From: Atkinsonella hypoxylon
Taxonomy: Eukaryota > Ascomycota > Sordariomycetes > Hypocreales > Clavicipitaceae
DNA length: 64,000 nucleotides
Assembly: GCA_000729835.1 (NCBI GenBank)
Contig: JFHB01000134.1
Location: 1 to 64,000, forward strand
Reading direction: 5' to 3'
Part shown: one piece after another, positions 1-11,600 of the stretch
How positions within the stretch are numbered: the stretch's first letter is position 1
How the letters are laid out: each line of letters begins with the position of its first letter
The notes under the pieces: generated by a model
The model's input: the letters and a program-made list of their open reading frames with translations, nothing else
What the model was told of the DNA's origin: nothing
The model's database searches: none
Program-made: the position numbers and the translations under genes

Positions 1-2986
1 TCTTAGAAGGCTCTAAATCAGCTAGATATAGCTGTTTAGAACTTAGTGGTTTAGTACTATTCGCAGTAGTATTAACTAAATCTACTATAGCAGGAAGGAT
101 ATAAGACTATAGATACAGAGGTAATTGTAACTACTGTAGGGTAGCACGCAAACGGTCTAGAAGTACCCTTATAGCTCTCTCTATTAGCCTATTCTGTTTA
201 TAAATATAGAGGCAAGAGGTACTAAAGCAAATACCCTTAGAAGATAGCTAAGCTTGCAACCTAGTATTAATTTCTATACTACTATTAAAATAAAGGTGTT
301 TAGGGTAGCAGTTATACTGGTTTTTTAATTCCTTAAAGAAGCCTTTAATGCAGCTATAGAGAGTAGAACCCTCTTTATTAGCTAGATTAAAAGACTACTT
401 ATACTGTGATTTTCTATTAATTAGAAAAAGAACTAGAGGCCTCTTATTGTGCAGTATAGGCTCTATCTTAACGGTATCTCCCTCTATAATATCTAAACAT
501 CTAGGGGGATTAGGAATAGTATACTTGCTAGGTCTTCTAACAGCTTTAGCTTAGTTATAAGCTAGGCAGTTAAAATCCTTTTCCTTAATTTTCAAAAAAT
601 TAGGGATTCCTTTAGTAATAGAAGCAGTCTTCTTTAGTAAAGGGAGTCCTATATGCCCTAATCTAACGTGCTAAGTAGCAGCTAATTCTAGGAGCTTCTT
701 ATAGGAAGAAGAAGCAGTAGGATTACTACTAGAATTATCATTAAAGCTAGCTTCCTGTTGCTCCCTATCTTGCTAGATCTCTTGAGAACTACGGGCCTCG
801 TTTAAGGGATCTAGACGGCTATTTCCTCCAATATCCAGCAACTTAGGATTTAGACCTTCTAAATCCCTATTATTAGAAGGAATCTAACTAGGAGCCTGTT
901 TAGGAACTAGAGCTAATAGCTCTATAACATTATTATTAGTATTATCTTCTTCTTTAAAATTAGATAATTCCTCAATACAGCTATATTCCTTAGGATTAAA
1001 ACTAGGCTGTTAAGGGATTTAAACCTCTATAGGATAACTAGTATTATAACCGCTATTATAACTATTGCTAGTAAATCCTATATAAGAGAGATTTACGTGG
1101 TTTTTACACACTCTAGGGGTCTCTTGCCCCTTAAGCTGTAGAAAGAAACTATGCTTTTTGGGATTTAGAAGCCTACAGCAGCTTCTATTAGCTAGAAATA
1201 GCTGATTTCTAAGGAGAGTGCCCTCTATTAAATAGTGCTTTAGACCACTAATTAGGTTAGTATCTAAACCTAGGCAATATAGAGCATCCTTTAGAGCTAA
1301 AGGCCTATATTTAGCTGGATTTGTACTAACTAGTACCTAGAATACAGCAGTTCCCTGTCCTTTAGGATAAATAGGACCTCCTCCAGTAGCAATAGGCGCG
1401 GTTTTACCCTTTTTTATAGGCTTAAAAGTCCTAAAAAATGCCTTATTGTTAACTATATAACAGGTAGAACCTGTATCGTATAGTAGAGAGTTTTTAATTA
1501 TTCCGTTAGAGTAATTAAAAGAAGGGGTATTATTACTAGTAGTACTAGTATCACTAGTAGTAGATTCTGTATCTAAATCGTAAGAATCATCACTACTAGA
1601 ACTGCTAGAATCATTAGATTCTATAGTATCCTGGTTGCTAGTAGATAGGTTATAACAACCTATAGCAAAAGCAGCTTCTCCATCCTTATTCCTAGAGTTT
1701 TTGTTACTTCTTCTTTGGCCCTTCTACTTCTTCTTATTCTTAGAGGCTTTATCTATATCTTTAGAGGCATTAGAATCGTTAGAATTAGAATCGGAGTTCT
1801 TCTTCTGATTAGGAGAATTCTTTCCTTAATTAGCCTTATTATTAAAACTATTAGAATTAGAAGCTTTATAACTAAGAGCCTTAGATATAGAGGAGCTTTT
1901 ATCTCTTTGTTCTTCTAATAAGTTAGCTATAAGGAACTGTAAATTCAGCATTTTTACAGATAGACCTTATGCTCTAGCAGCTCTAATAGAATATCGCTGC
2001 CTTTTAGCCTAGCTAGGGAAGGTCTTCTTTAAAGCATTAATATAATGATTTACCTAGTCGATAGAATTAATAGCTACACTATAGAGCTGTAATCTAGCTA
2101 GTAAATTATTAAATTCAGCATTAAAGGCCTCTAAAGATCCCTTATAGTTCGAAAACAATAAGTTGTAATAACTAGTATATAGCGTACTATATTGTATTTT
2201 AGCACTCTGTAAATACTGCCTAACTAGAACGTTATAGGCATCTATAGGGGACTTATGCTAGCTTATAGCAGCTTAAGGTCTAGATTAGCAACTATCTCTT
2301 ATAATTATAAGGATAATAGCTTGTTCTAAATCTACTAAAGTACTAGCTATACTAGGATTATTAATAAATTAAGGGAATCCTAGTGCCCTAAATTAAATAG
2401 TTAAAGCTTACTTCTACTGTTTAAAATTTTTAGGGCCTTTTAGCTTAACAGCCTCTAGAATAGAGTGGACCTTCTTATTTAACTCTTTTATAGTGCCTTT
2501 ATTAAAAGCAGGCAGAAAAGTAGCACTATTAGAGAAACTAGAAGGTTTAGGGACTTTAAAAGAGACTTTAGAAGTCTTAGAAGTAACAGGATCTGCTTTA
2601 GGAGACCCTATAGAGAGATTACCCATAGATATAATTATAGTATCTAATTTACTTAGTAAATTAGCTATATTACCTTTATTTTAGCTTTATTTTGCTTTAC
2701 TATACCTAATAAATCTATTTAGGGTCTCTTGTTGCTTATCCATTTAAGCTTTTAGGTCAGCTTGTACATTATGGACTTACACTACTCTTTTAGAAGCTAA
2801 TCTAGCTTCTTTTAGAGCCTTCTTAGCTGTATAATCTTCTTTATTAGAAGAGGAATCTACTGGCTGAGGGGGGGACCTTACTGGACTAGGAAAGCTAGTA
2901 GCAGCAGCTGGATTAGCTAGTGTACTAGAACCACTACCCCGTTTAGGGCTTATGCTCTTTCCCTTGCTTGTTCCTTTTAGTGCTAT
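1..2986 (-). pseudogene. Copia copy 1 gag-pol polyprotein, RIP-broken and partial
   Basis: Read on the - strand, one frame runs from about 2986 to the window edge, broken by TAG/TAA that replace CAG, CAA or TGG. Gag comes first; its central part survives as an open 70-codon stretch (2414-2626) containing LKGPKNFKQ. The protease active site reads LLYDTGSTCY with D-T-G-S at 1466-1477, still intact here. GAG-pre-integrase and the integrase zinc finger follow: a LGHIGLP histidine motif at about 649-682 and the cysteine pair at about 548-575, with one Cys turned into Tyr. The likely start codon is ATA at 2984-2986, apparently a mutated ATG in front of ALKGT. The protein would make capsid, process it and integrate cDNA. 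It cannot be expressed as it stands. Confidence 0.85.
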
Positions 2987-3925
2987 TTTAAAGGATTTTA
3001 ATAGCTAATTTAACGCTCTTTATAGCTAATTATAGCTTAAATTACAGTGGAAAAGGTAGTAAATAACAGTAATAACCTCTACTAGATATTAATAGATTGC
3101 TCTATTATAGGCCTAGAAGTGCCCTATATCTTCAGAAATTATACTGAGATTTTTCTCTAATTTCTTTCGTAATAGGTATAACAGTCTCTAAAGGCTACGT
3201 TGTATTGCGATCTATATATATATACAATTTATATAGCAGACCAGATTGATAAGCGGTCGTAAGGGGCATAAAACATAGGTTCTAGCTATTTTTAGCTAAA
3301 AAATTCAGGAGATTCTTCTCTAATTAGGTTCTAATAAATCAGTAGAGACCTAGGCACAGCTAATTTAGGGATATCTAGCTAATTCCTACTTTAAAATCCT
3401 AACTAGTGGGATTACTATATAAATTAATTCTGCAACTAAAAACACAGGAATATCCGCAATAAGAGCTGTTAGGCGTGCACTACAAATTGTAGTATAGCCA
3501 CTAATAGAGGTGCACAGGGTGCACAATATACAAGATAACAGCATAACAATAAGCGATGCAGTGCAGCGCTAAGCTTATTTCTTAATGGAAATAATTAATT
3601 AGGCAGTGCCTAATAAAACAATTCGCAGTGCAAATGTAATGTATATAGATGTGTATATTTTAATGTTACGCAACGATAGAACCTAGCTATTAAGAATAGC
3701 TTCAAAAGTGTGTATGTATAGGGTGCATAGAACTAGTGTAGGAGGCACAGGGTGGGCAGAATAAAAACACCAGTATAGTAGCTAGCGATGTGTGTGCAGC
3801 AGGTATTAATAGCTTCCAGCAAGCTACTAATAGCAGCGATAGCTGCTAGCGCAGGTCTTAATATAGCTTCTAGTGGGTAATACAGTACACAATAGTAGAT
3901 TTCAGCGGGCTAACAGCTTGCAGAT
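2987..3925 (-). other. Copia copy 1 leader between primer site and gag
   Basis: This is about 940 bp of untranslated leader. It is conserved in copy 2 (about 32995-33908), and its first 320 bp recur in copy 3 (43244-43563). It contains short GTGCA-rich motifs repeated several times (for example around 3470-3530 and 3720-3790). I see no credible open frame. It probably holds packaging signals, but that is inference. Confidence 0.6.
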
Positions 3926-3946
3926 AGGTCTTCCGGGCTTATAACC
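3926..3946 (-). promoter_or_regulatory. Copia copy 1 primer binding site, half-tRNA-iMet type
   Basis: Directly next to the 5' LTR, the - strand reads GGTTATAAGCCCGGAAGACC. This pairs with the anticodon stem-loop of an initiator methionine tRNA (CAT anticodon inside ..GGGCTCATAACC, allowing one RIP change). Drosophila copia is known to prime from an internally cleaved initiator tRNA in this way. The site is repeated in copies 2 and 3. Confidence 0.7.
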
Positions 3947-4644
3947 TTTTGAAAATAATAGGGATTACAGGACTAGATATCTAAGAGGGTAGTAGTCTCT
4001 TAGATTTAGCACCTGTAATTGCTCCTAGCAATTATTACGTAGTGGAAGCAGCAGCGGCCTAAATTAAGCTGTAGTGTATAGTATAGATCACGTAGAGGCA
4101 ATAGATAACTGTAATAGTAGTATCTTTATATTAAGAGCGCTGTAACGAATAAGTTAGTAAGGGTAGGATCTTAAATCTTTCCAGTCCCTTATAGACCCTC
4201 TAACTATATTAGCAGGCTGTAGTTACTAGAAGGGGCTTATAGGCTACTTTATAATTTCCGCAAAAAGATTTACTATATAAAAACAAAAAAATCAACTTAC
4301 AGCTATACAAACGAGACGCCTATATACACAATTTAACAAATTCTACTAATAATAAGCAACCCTTATAAGCAACTCTATCCAACAATTATACCATTAGATA
4401 GCCCTAATTCTTAGCTTTTAAATAGTATACTTCTTAAATTTCTACTATTGCTAGTTGTAGAGAAAATCGCAGTTAAAGTTGACTATAGGTTAGGCAACTT
4501 TGCCTTAGTCAAATCTAGATGTTTGCATCTAGTAACAACGATATCTCTACCAAAAATCAACGTAACAAGACCTAATAAGGGTCACGTGATAGAGCAACTA
4601 GTAGGCATAAAAAATAGGCTATACAGGGTAGCTTATTTTTAACA
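3947..4644 (-). repeat. Copia copy 1 5' LTR
   Basis: The LTR is 698 bp against 694 bp in the other copies, with small indels. On the - strand it starts TGTTAAAAATAAGC and ends near CCCTATTATTTTC, next to the primer site. A 64-codon frame antisense to the element (4448-4642) is found in every copy of this LTR but is probably chance. Confidence 0.9.
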
Positions 4645-4806
4645 ATACTCTATAGCTAAAGTTCTTTCTTTAGGGCCTAGTAAAGTCTAGCTAACCTCTA
4701 GTTAAATGCAGCCTACTTCTATCCCTTTACCTATATAGATTACTGTCCCTCTTCTGCTGTTCTCTCTCTACTAAAAGACCTAAGCCTAAGGCTTAAGTCT
4801 ATAACA
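4645..4806 (+). repeat. Gypsy-B LTR, right-hand fragment
   Basis: These 162 bp match the right half of the 323-bp Gypsy-B LTR, ending GGCTTAAGTCTATAACA. The left half was split off by Copia copy 1, whose insertion point lies in AGTATATACTC of the LTR. It is followed by AGATA and then Gypsy-A integrase sequence, so this LTR (solo or part of an element) was itself inserted into Gypsy-A0, with AGATA (4807-4811) as the likely right-hand target duplication. Confidence 0.85.
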
Positions 4807-5035
4807 AGATACAAGCAATATAGCTGTACTTTAGAAGCTATACTAGCAAAAGGCAGAAACAGCTATTAGTATAGTAAATGCCTTAAGCAAGATTAAATAT
4901 AACACTTAGCATAAGCCTATTAACATTAAGGTAGAGAATATAGTCTATCTATAATTACACTAAGGATATACACTTCTAGAAAAGCTAAAAAAGAAATAGT
5001 CTCCTTAATAAGTAGAGCTATATAAGGTTCTTATA
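4807..5035 (+). pseudogene. Gypsy-A0 integrase C-terminal part
   Basis: This matches 36767-36998 of Gypsy-A2. Read on the + strand it gives the end of the integrase core and the conserved strand segment YLQLHKGYTLLEKLKKK, typical of Gypsy integrases after the DDE core. Glutamine codons have become stops. It is the leftmost piece of the outermost element seen in the window and is interrupted at 5036 by a solo LTR. Confidence 0.8.
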
Positions 5036-5357
5036 TATTATAGACTTAAGCCTTAAGCTTAGGTCTTTTAGTAGAGAGAGAACAGCAGAAGAGGGACAGT
5101 AATCTATATAGGTAAAGGGATAGAAGTAGACTGTATTTAACTAGGAGTTAGCTAGACTTTACTAGGCCTTAAAGAAAGAACCTTAGCTATAGAGTATATA
5201 CTAAAAGGGGCTCCTAGAGGGAGGGACCTACCCCTAAATATATAGTATAGGGGCATAGGGAGGCTTCTAGTTCCTTCTCTCTTTCCCTTTTCTCCCTATA
5301 ATTATAGTTCTTATTATAAACGCTAGTTAGCAGCAGCTACTAGGCTAGTCTATTATA
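5036..5357 (-). repeat. Solo Gypsy-B LTR inserted in Gypsy-A0
   Basis: This is a complete 322-bp Gypsy-B LTR on the - strand with no internal sequence on either side. Flanks are TTATA (5031-5035) and TTGCA (5358-5362). These are the same 5-bp target duplication if the left copy has taken one G-to-A and one C-to-T change. The uninterrupted Gypsy-A2 sequence (about 36985-37010) runs straight across this point. A solo LTR forms when the two LTRs of an element recombine. Confidence 0.88.
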
Positions 5358-6047
5358 TTGCAAAAGTAAACCTATTGTTGTTTTGCCTAGATTTCCTACT
5401 AGATTTATATATATATTTAGTAGTATTAGCAGCTTACCTTTAGAAGCTAAGATAGAGTAAAGACCCTTTTAGCTAGAAAGAGTAACTACTGCTGCTAATT
5501 GTAATAGAAGGGTTTAGTATAGAGAACTATTAGGAAATTAAGCGAATTTATGCCTATTAAATCTAACGTTCCTGTAGTAGGTTAAGTAAGCTGCATTTAG
5601 AATTCCTTATATAATAGAAAGGGTTCTCTACTAAAGATAACTAATAAATTACTAAAGATAAGCTTAAAGTTAACGCTTCTAAAATTATAAATAAATATCT
5701 ATAGAAACACCCTATAAATTAGGAAAAAGAGTATTAGCGTTATTAGAAGGGTAATATAGCTTACTAGAAAACCCTAAATTAGCTAGTAGAAGCCTACTAC
5801 TAGCTCTTTTCCTTATAAGTTTTAATTTCCTTTATTATATAATAGATTGTTTAAATCTCTTAGTATCTCTTTCCTTATTTCCTTATTTATTATTATTAGA
5901 ACTATTAAAATTAACCTATATTATAGAATTATAGGAGGTTAGGAAGAAAACATCTATAAATCTATATACTATTGTTTTAACTTACTTTTCTCTGTAAATT
6001 TACCTTTACTTTTGCGAATTTTTATACTTTCTACTGTATAACCTTTT
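5358..6047 (+). pseudogene. Gypsy-A0 end of pol and post-pol region
   Basis: This continues the Gypsy-A0 integrase tail after the solo LTR and aligns with 37000-37685 of Gypsy-A2. The + frame is broken by RIP stops. A Lys/Gln-rich segment at about 5640-5810 looks like the end of the polyprotein or a short following frame. CTTTT at 6043-6047 is the left target duplication of Gypsy-A1; A0 resumes at 41797. Confidence 0.75.
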
Positions 6048-6290
6048 TGTTACGGGATAATCCTACGGACCCGCAGGTCACTAGTGCACGTAACTGCAAT
6101 CATGTATAAGTAGTTAGAAGCAACACTTAGGTAGTTAGATTGAACAATCAACAATTATTCACTAGAACACTATTATTAAATGCTCCTTACAGAAGCTCTT
6201 ACAACTCCTCTTATAATTTATTGCATAACCTATTAAATCTAATATCCTACTATTACATTTAATAAACCTACATTAGATTCTACTGTAATA
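6048..6290 (+). repeat. Gypsy-A1 5' LTR
   Basis: The LTR is 243 bp, starting TGTTACGGGATAATCC and ending in a mutated form of ATCCCACCGTAACA. The outer (left) end keeps its CpG sites, while the inner end has lost them. Confidence 0.93.
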
Positions 6291-6352
6291 AGTAGTAGCA
6301 ATTGCTTCTAATTGTTGCTAACCCTCCTTAAGCTTAAAAAGCTAAAATTATA

Positions 6353-8176
6353 ATGTTTAAGATAGAGCAACTTTAGAAGGAACTTAGTAGAAGGAATTAT
6401 ATTCCTTTTACTAATAAAGAACTTAAAACTATACACTAATTCTATAAATTTTACCGCTAAAATCTAGATTTCTAGATTTAAAAAAGGGATCTTATACCTT
6501 AGGAAAAAAGAAGCCTACTACTTTATTTTACTTACTATAAATTCGTTAATAAATAGCTTAAATTGTATAACTAACCTAAGCTAGTAGAACTGCCTTCTTA
6601 CTAGAATACTATTAATGCTTCTATAGTATAGTAGGTATAGAGGTAGGTTAATAGAATTATTAATAAGGCTAAATTTACTAGACTTTTTATAGATTTATTA
6701 ATAGCAATACTAAAAGGAAAAGCTAAGGCTAGATTATTTAGATCTAATAGCTTAGAAAACACTATTTATAAAGCTAATACTAGTTCTACCTAGGATATTA
6801 AAGGAAAGTAAGTATAGAGATCTAGATTTACACTGCTTACTAAAGACCTAGATCTATTAAATACGCCTTAAACTACTAGAAAGAACTTACTAATTAAAGA
6901 ACTAGCTAAAATCTTACTGCTTTTATAGGCTTACTAAAGGTTTTATACCCTTAAGCTAGAGTATAAAGTAAAGAAAGCAGTAGAACTACTTAGAAAAGGG
7001 AACTCTTTACTAAAATAGCTTATAGAGTTTTCTATAGAAATTAGTAGGTAAATTAGTAGAATTAGAGAAGAATTAATTAATAAAATTAGTAGATTATAGA
7101 GAGAATTAAATAATAAAATCGCTGCTCTTTAGGTAAAGCAATAATACTTAGCCTAGAAGATAGAGACTATACCTAAGCCTTAAGATAAATATAATAAATA
7201 GTACTATACCTAATAAGGCTTTTAGCTTAAGGATTATAGGTAAAGGGCTTTTAATTCTTACTTACCCCTAAAAGACAACTAGAACTAAAAGTAAGGTTAA
7301 AAGCAACCCTTAGGTAAAGGAAACTATATAATATAGAGATACTCTAAATACCTTAGTACTTTTCTAAAAGAATAAAAGCTACTATAATTTCTAAAGAATG
7401 TATTAGAGCAATACTATAACAGTAAGGCTAAGAAGAGCTAAAATGCTAAAAAAGACTAGGATTAAGTATCTAGTAACTTTAAATATTAGTATATAAATTA
7501 ATAAGTACTACACTATATTAGAAACAATAATCCCTAGCTAAATTTAGTAAGTAAAAGGCTAGATCTACATTAGAAACAGAATAACTAAAGCAATATATAG
7601 TTCTAAACCCCTAAGGAATAGATAGATTCTATATAGAAGATTACTAATATTAGTTACTTTAAACCCTTTAACAATAGAAATATCTATAAGCTAATTTTAT
7701 ATAAAGAAAAGTATACTGTTTTCTACAATATAGAGCTATAGATCTAAGCTATTAAAGACTACTATAGCTATAGTGCAATTAACGCCTAAGAAGCTATTTA
7801 CGTTAAGCTCTAAACACTCTTTAAAGGGAATATATTAATATAGTATAGGCAGTATCTAGATTACTATAAAAAAACAGCTATTTTTAGCAGTTTAAACTCT
7901 ATTTACACTACTATCTATAAAGAATTTAGTATATAGATCTAGGATACAATAATATAGCTAGATTTAGCTAGGTTTATAGAGTAAAATATAATTAAAGAAA
8001 AATTATTTAGGGAATTTACCTTTAGAGTATTTTAATATATCTATATAAATAGTAAAACTACTAATCTTTAGCTCCTTTTAAGACTCTATTATAAGCTATA
8101 CCTAGGATTGCAATAGCTATACCTAATTCTAATAGCAAAAAACCTAAGATCTATATATATTACTATAGTAGATAAT
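6353..8176 (+). pseudogene. Gypsy-A1 gag, RIP-broken
   Basis: From the ATG at 6353 (MFKIEQLQKELS) one + frame runs for 1.8 kb with dozens of internal TAA/TAG in place of CAA/CAG. It is rich in Gln, Lys and Asn and has helical, coiled-coil-like stretches (about 7030-7140), as expected for a Gypsy capsid protein. In Gypsy-A2 the same start is ATA. The frame is cut at 8176 by Gypsy-C and continues at 19923. No zinc knuckle could be recognised with confidence. Confidence 0.75.
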
Positions 8177-8664
8177 TTGTCGACTCAAAACCAAACCCCT
8201 AAATGACTATGCAGCCTACACTAAAGCAGGTAGCGATATAGCGCACGTTAAGATCGAAGAGGATTGGTAAAGAGCAAGATATTTGTTAGTGCATACTATT
8301 AAGCAATAGTAGGCAAGAAGATTAAATAGTTAGAAAAGGCAGAAATAAAATATTAATTATAGCTTAGAAGATATATATATATAAAAGGAGCTAAATGTAT
8401 TAAAGAGTTAGGGAAAGCGTTAGTGTTAGTAAAGTAATGTTTCTTAAGTATTAAGTGTTGTAAATTAAAGTAGGCTAAAAGATATTAATTAATTAAAAAG
8501 AGCAAAAGCTAAAAAGAGCTAGCAGAAGCTACTTACGCACTTTCTTACTTGCTTTTACTATTTAGATGTCTAGGCGATACACACTCTTATAGAGAAAAAT
8601 CTATATATAGTATCCCTTATAAAGCTAATATAAAAGCGTAAGGGAGTAACCTTGCTGCAACACA
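8177..8664 (-). repeat. Gypsy-C 3' LTR
   Basis: The LTR is 488 bp and equal in length to the right copy. Its outer end (TTGTCGACTCAAAACC) keeps CpG and CpA sites, while its inner end is mutated (CTGCAACACA for CCGCGACACA). Confidence 0.92.
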
Positions 8665-11600
8665 ATACCTCTCTAGTTACAAATAAGCTTATAAAGTAAG
8701 ACTTATAAGTAACTTAACCCTCTAGCTAATTCCCTTAATCCTAAAGTCCTAATCCCCTTATTTCTTATAATAGCTTTAGCGTCTTTAGTGTATATAGTAG
8801 TATCCCCCTTATTAGTAAAGGCGTCCTTACAGCTAGGCGCTTTTCTTTACAATAAGCAACTCTTTTTTAGCAATTTACACTTTATTTAGTTGCCCTAGAT
8901 GTAATTAATTAGTGTCTTTTATTTGCCTTAATTATCTCTTATTAAGCGCTAGAATAGAAGAGAGCTAGCAGTATAACACTAAGGTTTATATTAGTAATAG
9001 AATTATAGGCTATTATAGGCTGTTTAGTAATATATCTTTAAGCTAACGCTTCTATTTAATCCTTTATAGTGTAGTATCCTCTAGCTCTAAGTGCTTGTTT
9101 TGCTGTCCTTATAATCTCTTTATCCCTTTACCTAGATTTCTACTCCTACACTAATAGTTCTATAAAACGTAAAGATAGTAGCTAATACTTTAAGTTCTAT
9201 AATTGTTGTAGAAGCTAGTCCTTACTGCAAGATTCTATTTAATCTTTTTATATAAGATCTTATAGTATACTAGAAATTCTAGTAAAAACCTCTAAATTGT
9301 CTAGCAGTAGTAATAATAAAGGGCTTTATAAATTAGTTGTAAGCTATAGTAGCACCTTAAACGTTATAATTAAAGACTTCTTTTATGCAAGAGGAAGTAG
9401 CTTATAATATATAAGAGCCTAGCTAGGCTTACTTATCTACATTAAAAGATATAAACGCTGTTCCCTTACTGTTATTACTACTTTAATAGTTCTATTATAA
9501 ATAATAGAATCGCTATTAAACTAAATAGTAGTAACAAACTAATTCTTCTAAAGTTATATAAGTATTTATCTATTAACCTCTATTAACTATTTAATTACTT
9601 AATTATAATTGCTTAAGGTAAATTTCTAGGTATTAAGCTCCTTTAGAATAGAAATTCTACTACTAGTTGTCTATAAGTAATATCTTAAGACAAAACGCTT
9701 TATAGTATTTTCCTAAAGGTAGCTAAGGTTAAAGCCTATAGTCTTAGCTTTTTTAATAACTATATACCTATTTATAAAACTAAGCTTATTTACTACTATT
9801 ATATATAGAACTATTATAACCCTATTAGTACCTTTACAGTAGTTATAAAACTAATTAATAGAGTTATTAGTTATAACCTAGTTGTAAAGGTGCAGTTTAA
9901 AGTTGTTCTTTAATGTTTAAGTAATTCTATAGTTGCTATATTAAGTGTAAAGTATATTGTATAAGCTATTACTAATAAGATTAATTAGAAGATATCTAAC
10001 TAGATAATAAAGCGTCTATATTAAGAAGGACAAATAGGTATATCTATATTTCTAGTTGCTCTTCTGCTTATAATATAGTACTAAAATTACCTAGAATAGG
10101 TATAGGTACTAAAGGAGCTGTAAAGTCTATACTTAACTATAAACTATAGCTTTAAACCTTTTAATTCTACCTTTAGGTTCTATATTAAAGTAATAATAAT
10201 ATCCCTTTAAGCAATTAAAGATAAAATAAGTTTAGTAGTTATTAAAGAAGAGAAAGCTAATAATAAGTCTTTATTTACTTATTTTGTTGTATAAGGTAGA
10301 AGAGTTATAGCTTATATTATAACAGCAGGAAATAAGTTAAAAACTATTTTTAATTCTATATACCTTTTAATCTATAAGTCTTATAATTTTACTTTAGTTT
10401 ATCTTTTCTATATTAATTACAAAAGACTCCTTAAAGATAACTGCTATATACTTAATCCTATAAGTAATAATTCTTACTATAGTAGTAAGCTAGAATTAAT
10501 CTAACTATTTACAATAAGTCTCTTACTTAAAGGACTTTATTAGAAAGCTATAAATATTATTAAGATAATTAAACTAGATTACTAAACTCTAGCTAAGCTA
10601 TATTAACTCTATAAGCCTAAAGTTATTTAAATTATAATTCTAATAAAGTAGTAGGCTAAAAGAAGGCTACTTAAAACGTTACTAAAAGAGAGGCAGCTAG
10701 CGCTTATAGAGCTTCTTAAGAGGTAAATCTACTTAATCTTGCTCTTCTATATAAAAGAAATTGCTAACTAGCTTATAGACTTACACTATAATATAGTATA
10801 TTAGTAGGTTCCTTAACGTCTTAAAGTAATATATTTATCCCTTATATATAACTCTAAAGCTAGTCTTAGAAATAGGTTCTTAGTATTTATTTTCTATTTT
10901 AGCAGTAGAGATTAAATAGCTTTTAAAAAATTAAAGGTAAAAAAGAGCTTAGGTAGGTACTTATAATAAAAATATTATAAAAATAAAGGAATAAAGAGAG
11001 AGAGAGAGTAGAAATATAGGCTATATTATAGCTAGTATTATCTTAATAAATCCTTAGTTAATAGCTGTTTATAATTATTATAATTTAGTAGAGGCTAACA
11101 GTAAATATATACTAAGACTTTAATAGCTGCAAACTTATTAAGTAATTTATAATATTCTCTTTAACTAATTGTATTTATTTTTCTTTTTTCTTCTTATAAC
11201 TACCTTTTTATATAGCCTTTTTCTTATTATCTTTATTAGCACCTTTAATTATTTAATTATAGCTAAAAAGCTTCCTTAAAACTATAAAAATCTTATAAAT
11301 ATATAGAATATTATTAGTAGAAAAATCCCTTTTACTACTCTTTTTTATTAGGTTACTTTCTCTTAAAATAGTTAAATAAATATCTTTCCTTTAATAACAC
11401 TTATTAATATAGTAAGTCTTTTGTAAAAAAGCTTTTAATTATACTTCTATTCTCTTATTATACTAATAAACCTTACCTCTTTAGTATAAATTTACCTTTA
11501 AGCTTTAAGTCTATAGAGGTAATAACATTAGTGCTAGTAGATACTTAATATACACTAAAGTTGCTTTTTAATAGAGTCTTATGCTTAATATACCTCTAAG

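Larger units (their letters stand above)
1..4644 (-). mobile_element. Copia copy 1, 5' part (LTR, gag, protease, integrase N-part)
   Basis: This is a Ty1/Copia LTR retrotransposon on the - strand, cut by the window start. It aligns over its whole length with about 29988-34623 of the complete copy 2, so roughly 3.2 kb (rest of integrase, RT, RNase H and the 3' LTR) should lie just left of the window. Its 5' LTR is 3947-4644, followed leftwards by the primer site, a leader of about 940 bp and the gag-pol frame. It sits inside a Gypsy-B LTR: the sequence to its right resumes with ATACT (4645-4649), the expected right-hand target duplication. It is RIP-mutated but less broken than the Gypsy copies. 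Confidence 0.9.

Noticed and set aside
1715..1918. 67-codon + strand frame in Copia 1
   Set aside because: It is antisense to the Copia gag frame and is a shadow of its Ser/Asn-rich linker; the Ile/Leu/Arg-rich peptide is not protein-like.
2493..2684. + strand frame of 63 codons, with a relative at 32494-32694
   Set aside because: Antisense to Copia gag. The - strand frame 2414-2626 gives the recognisable gag reading.
4645..5357. Gypsy-B LTRs as a terminal-inverted-repeat DNA element (MITE)
   Set aside because: The inverted ends TGTTATGGACT/AGTCCATAACA and the solo copy suggested this at first. Pairs of the same sequence flank gag-pol with a polypurine tract and 5-bp duplications, so they are LTRs.
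10994..11010. GA-rich microsatellite as a polypurine tract of a hidden element
   Set aside because: No LTR-like sequence follows it on either strand.
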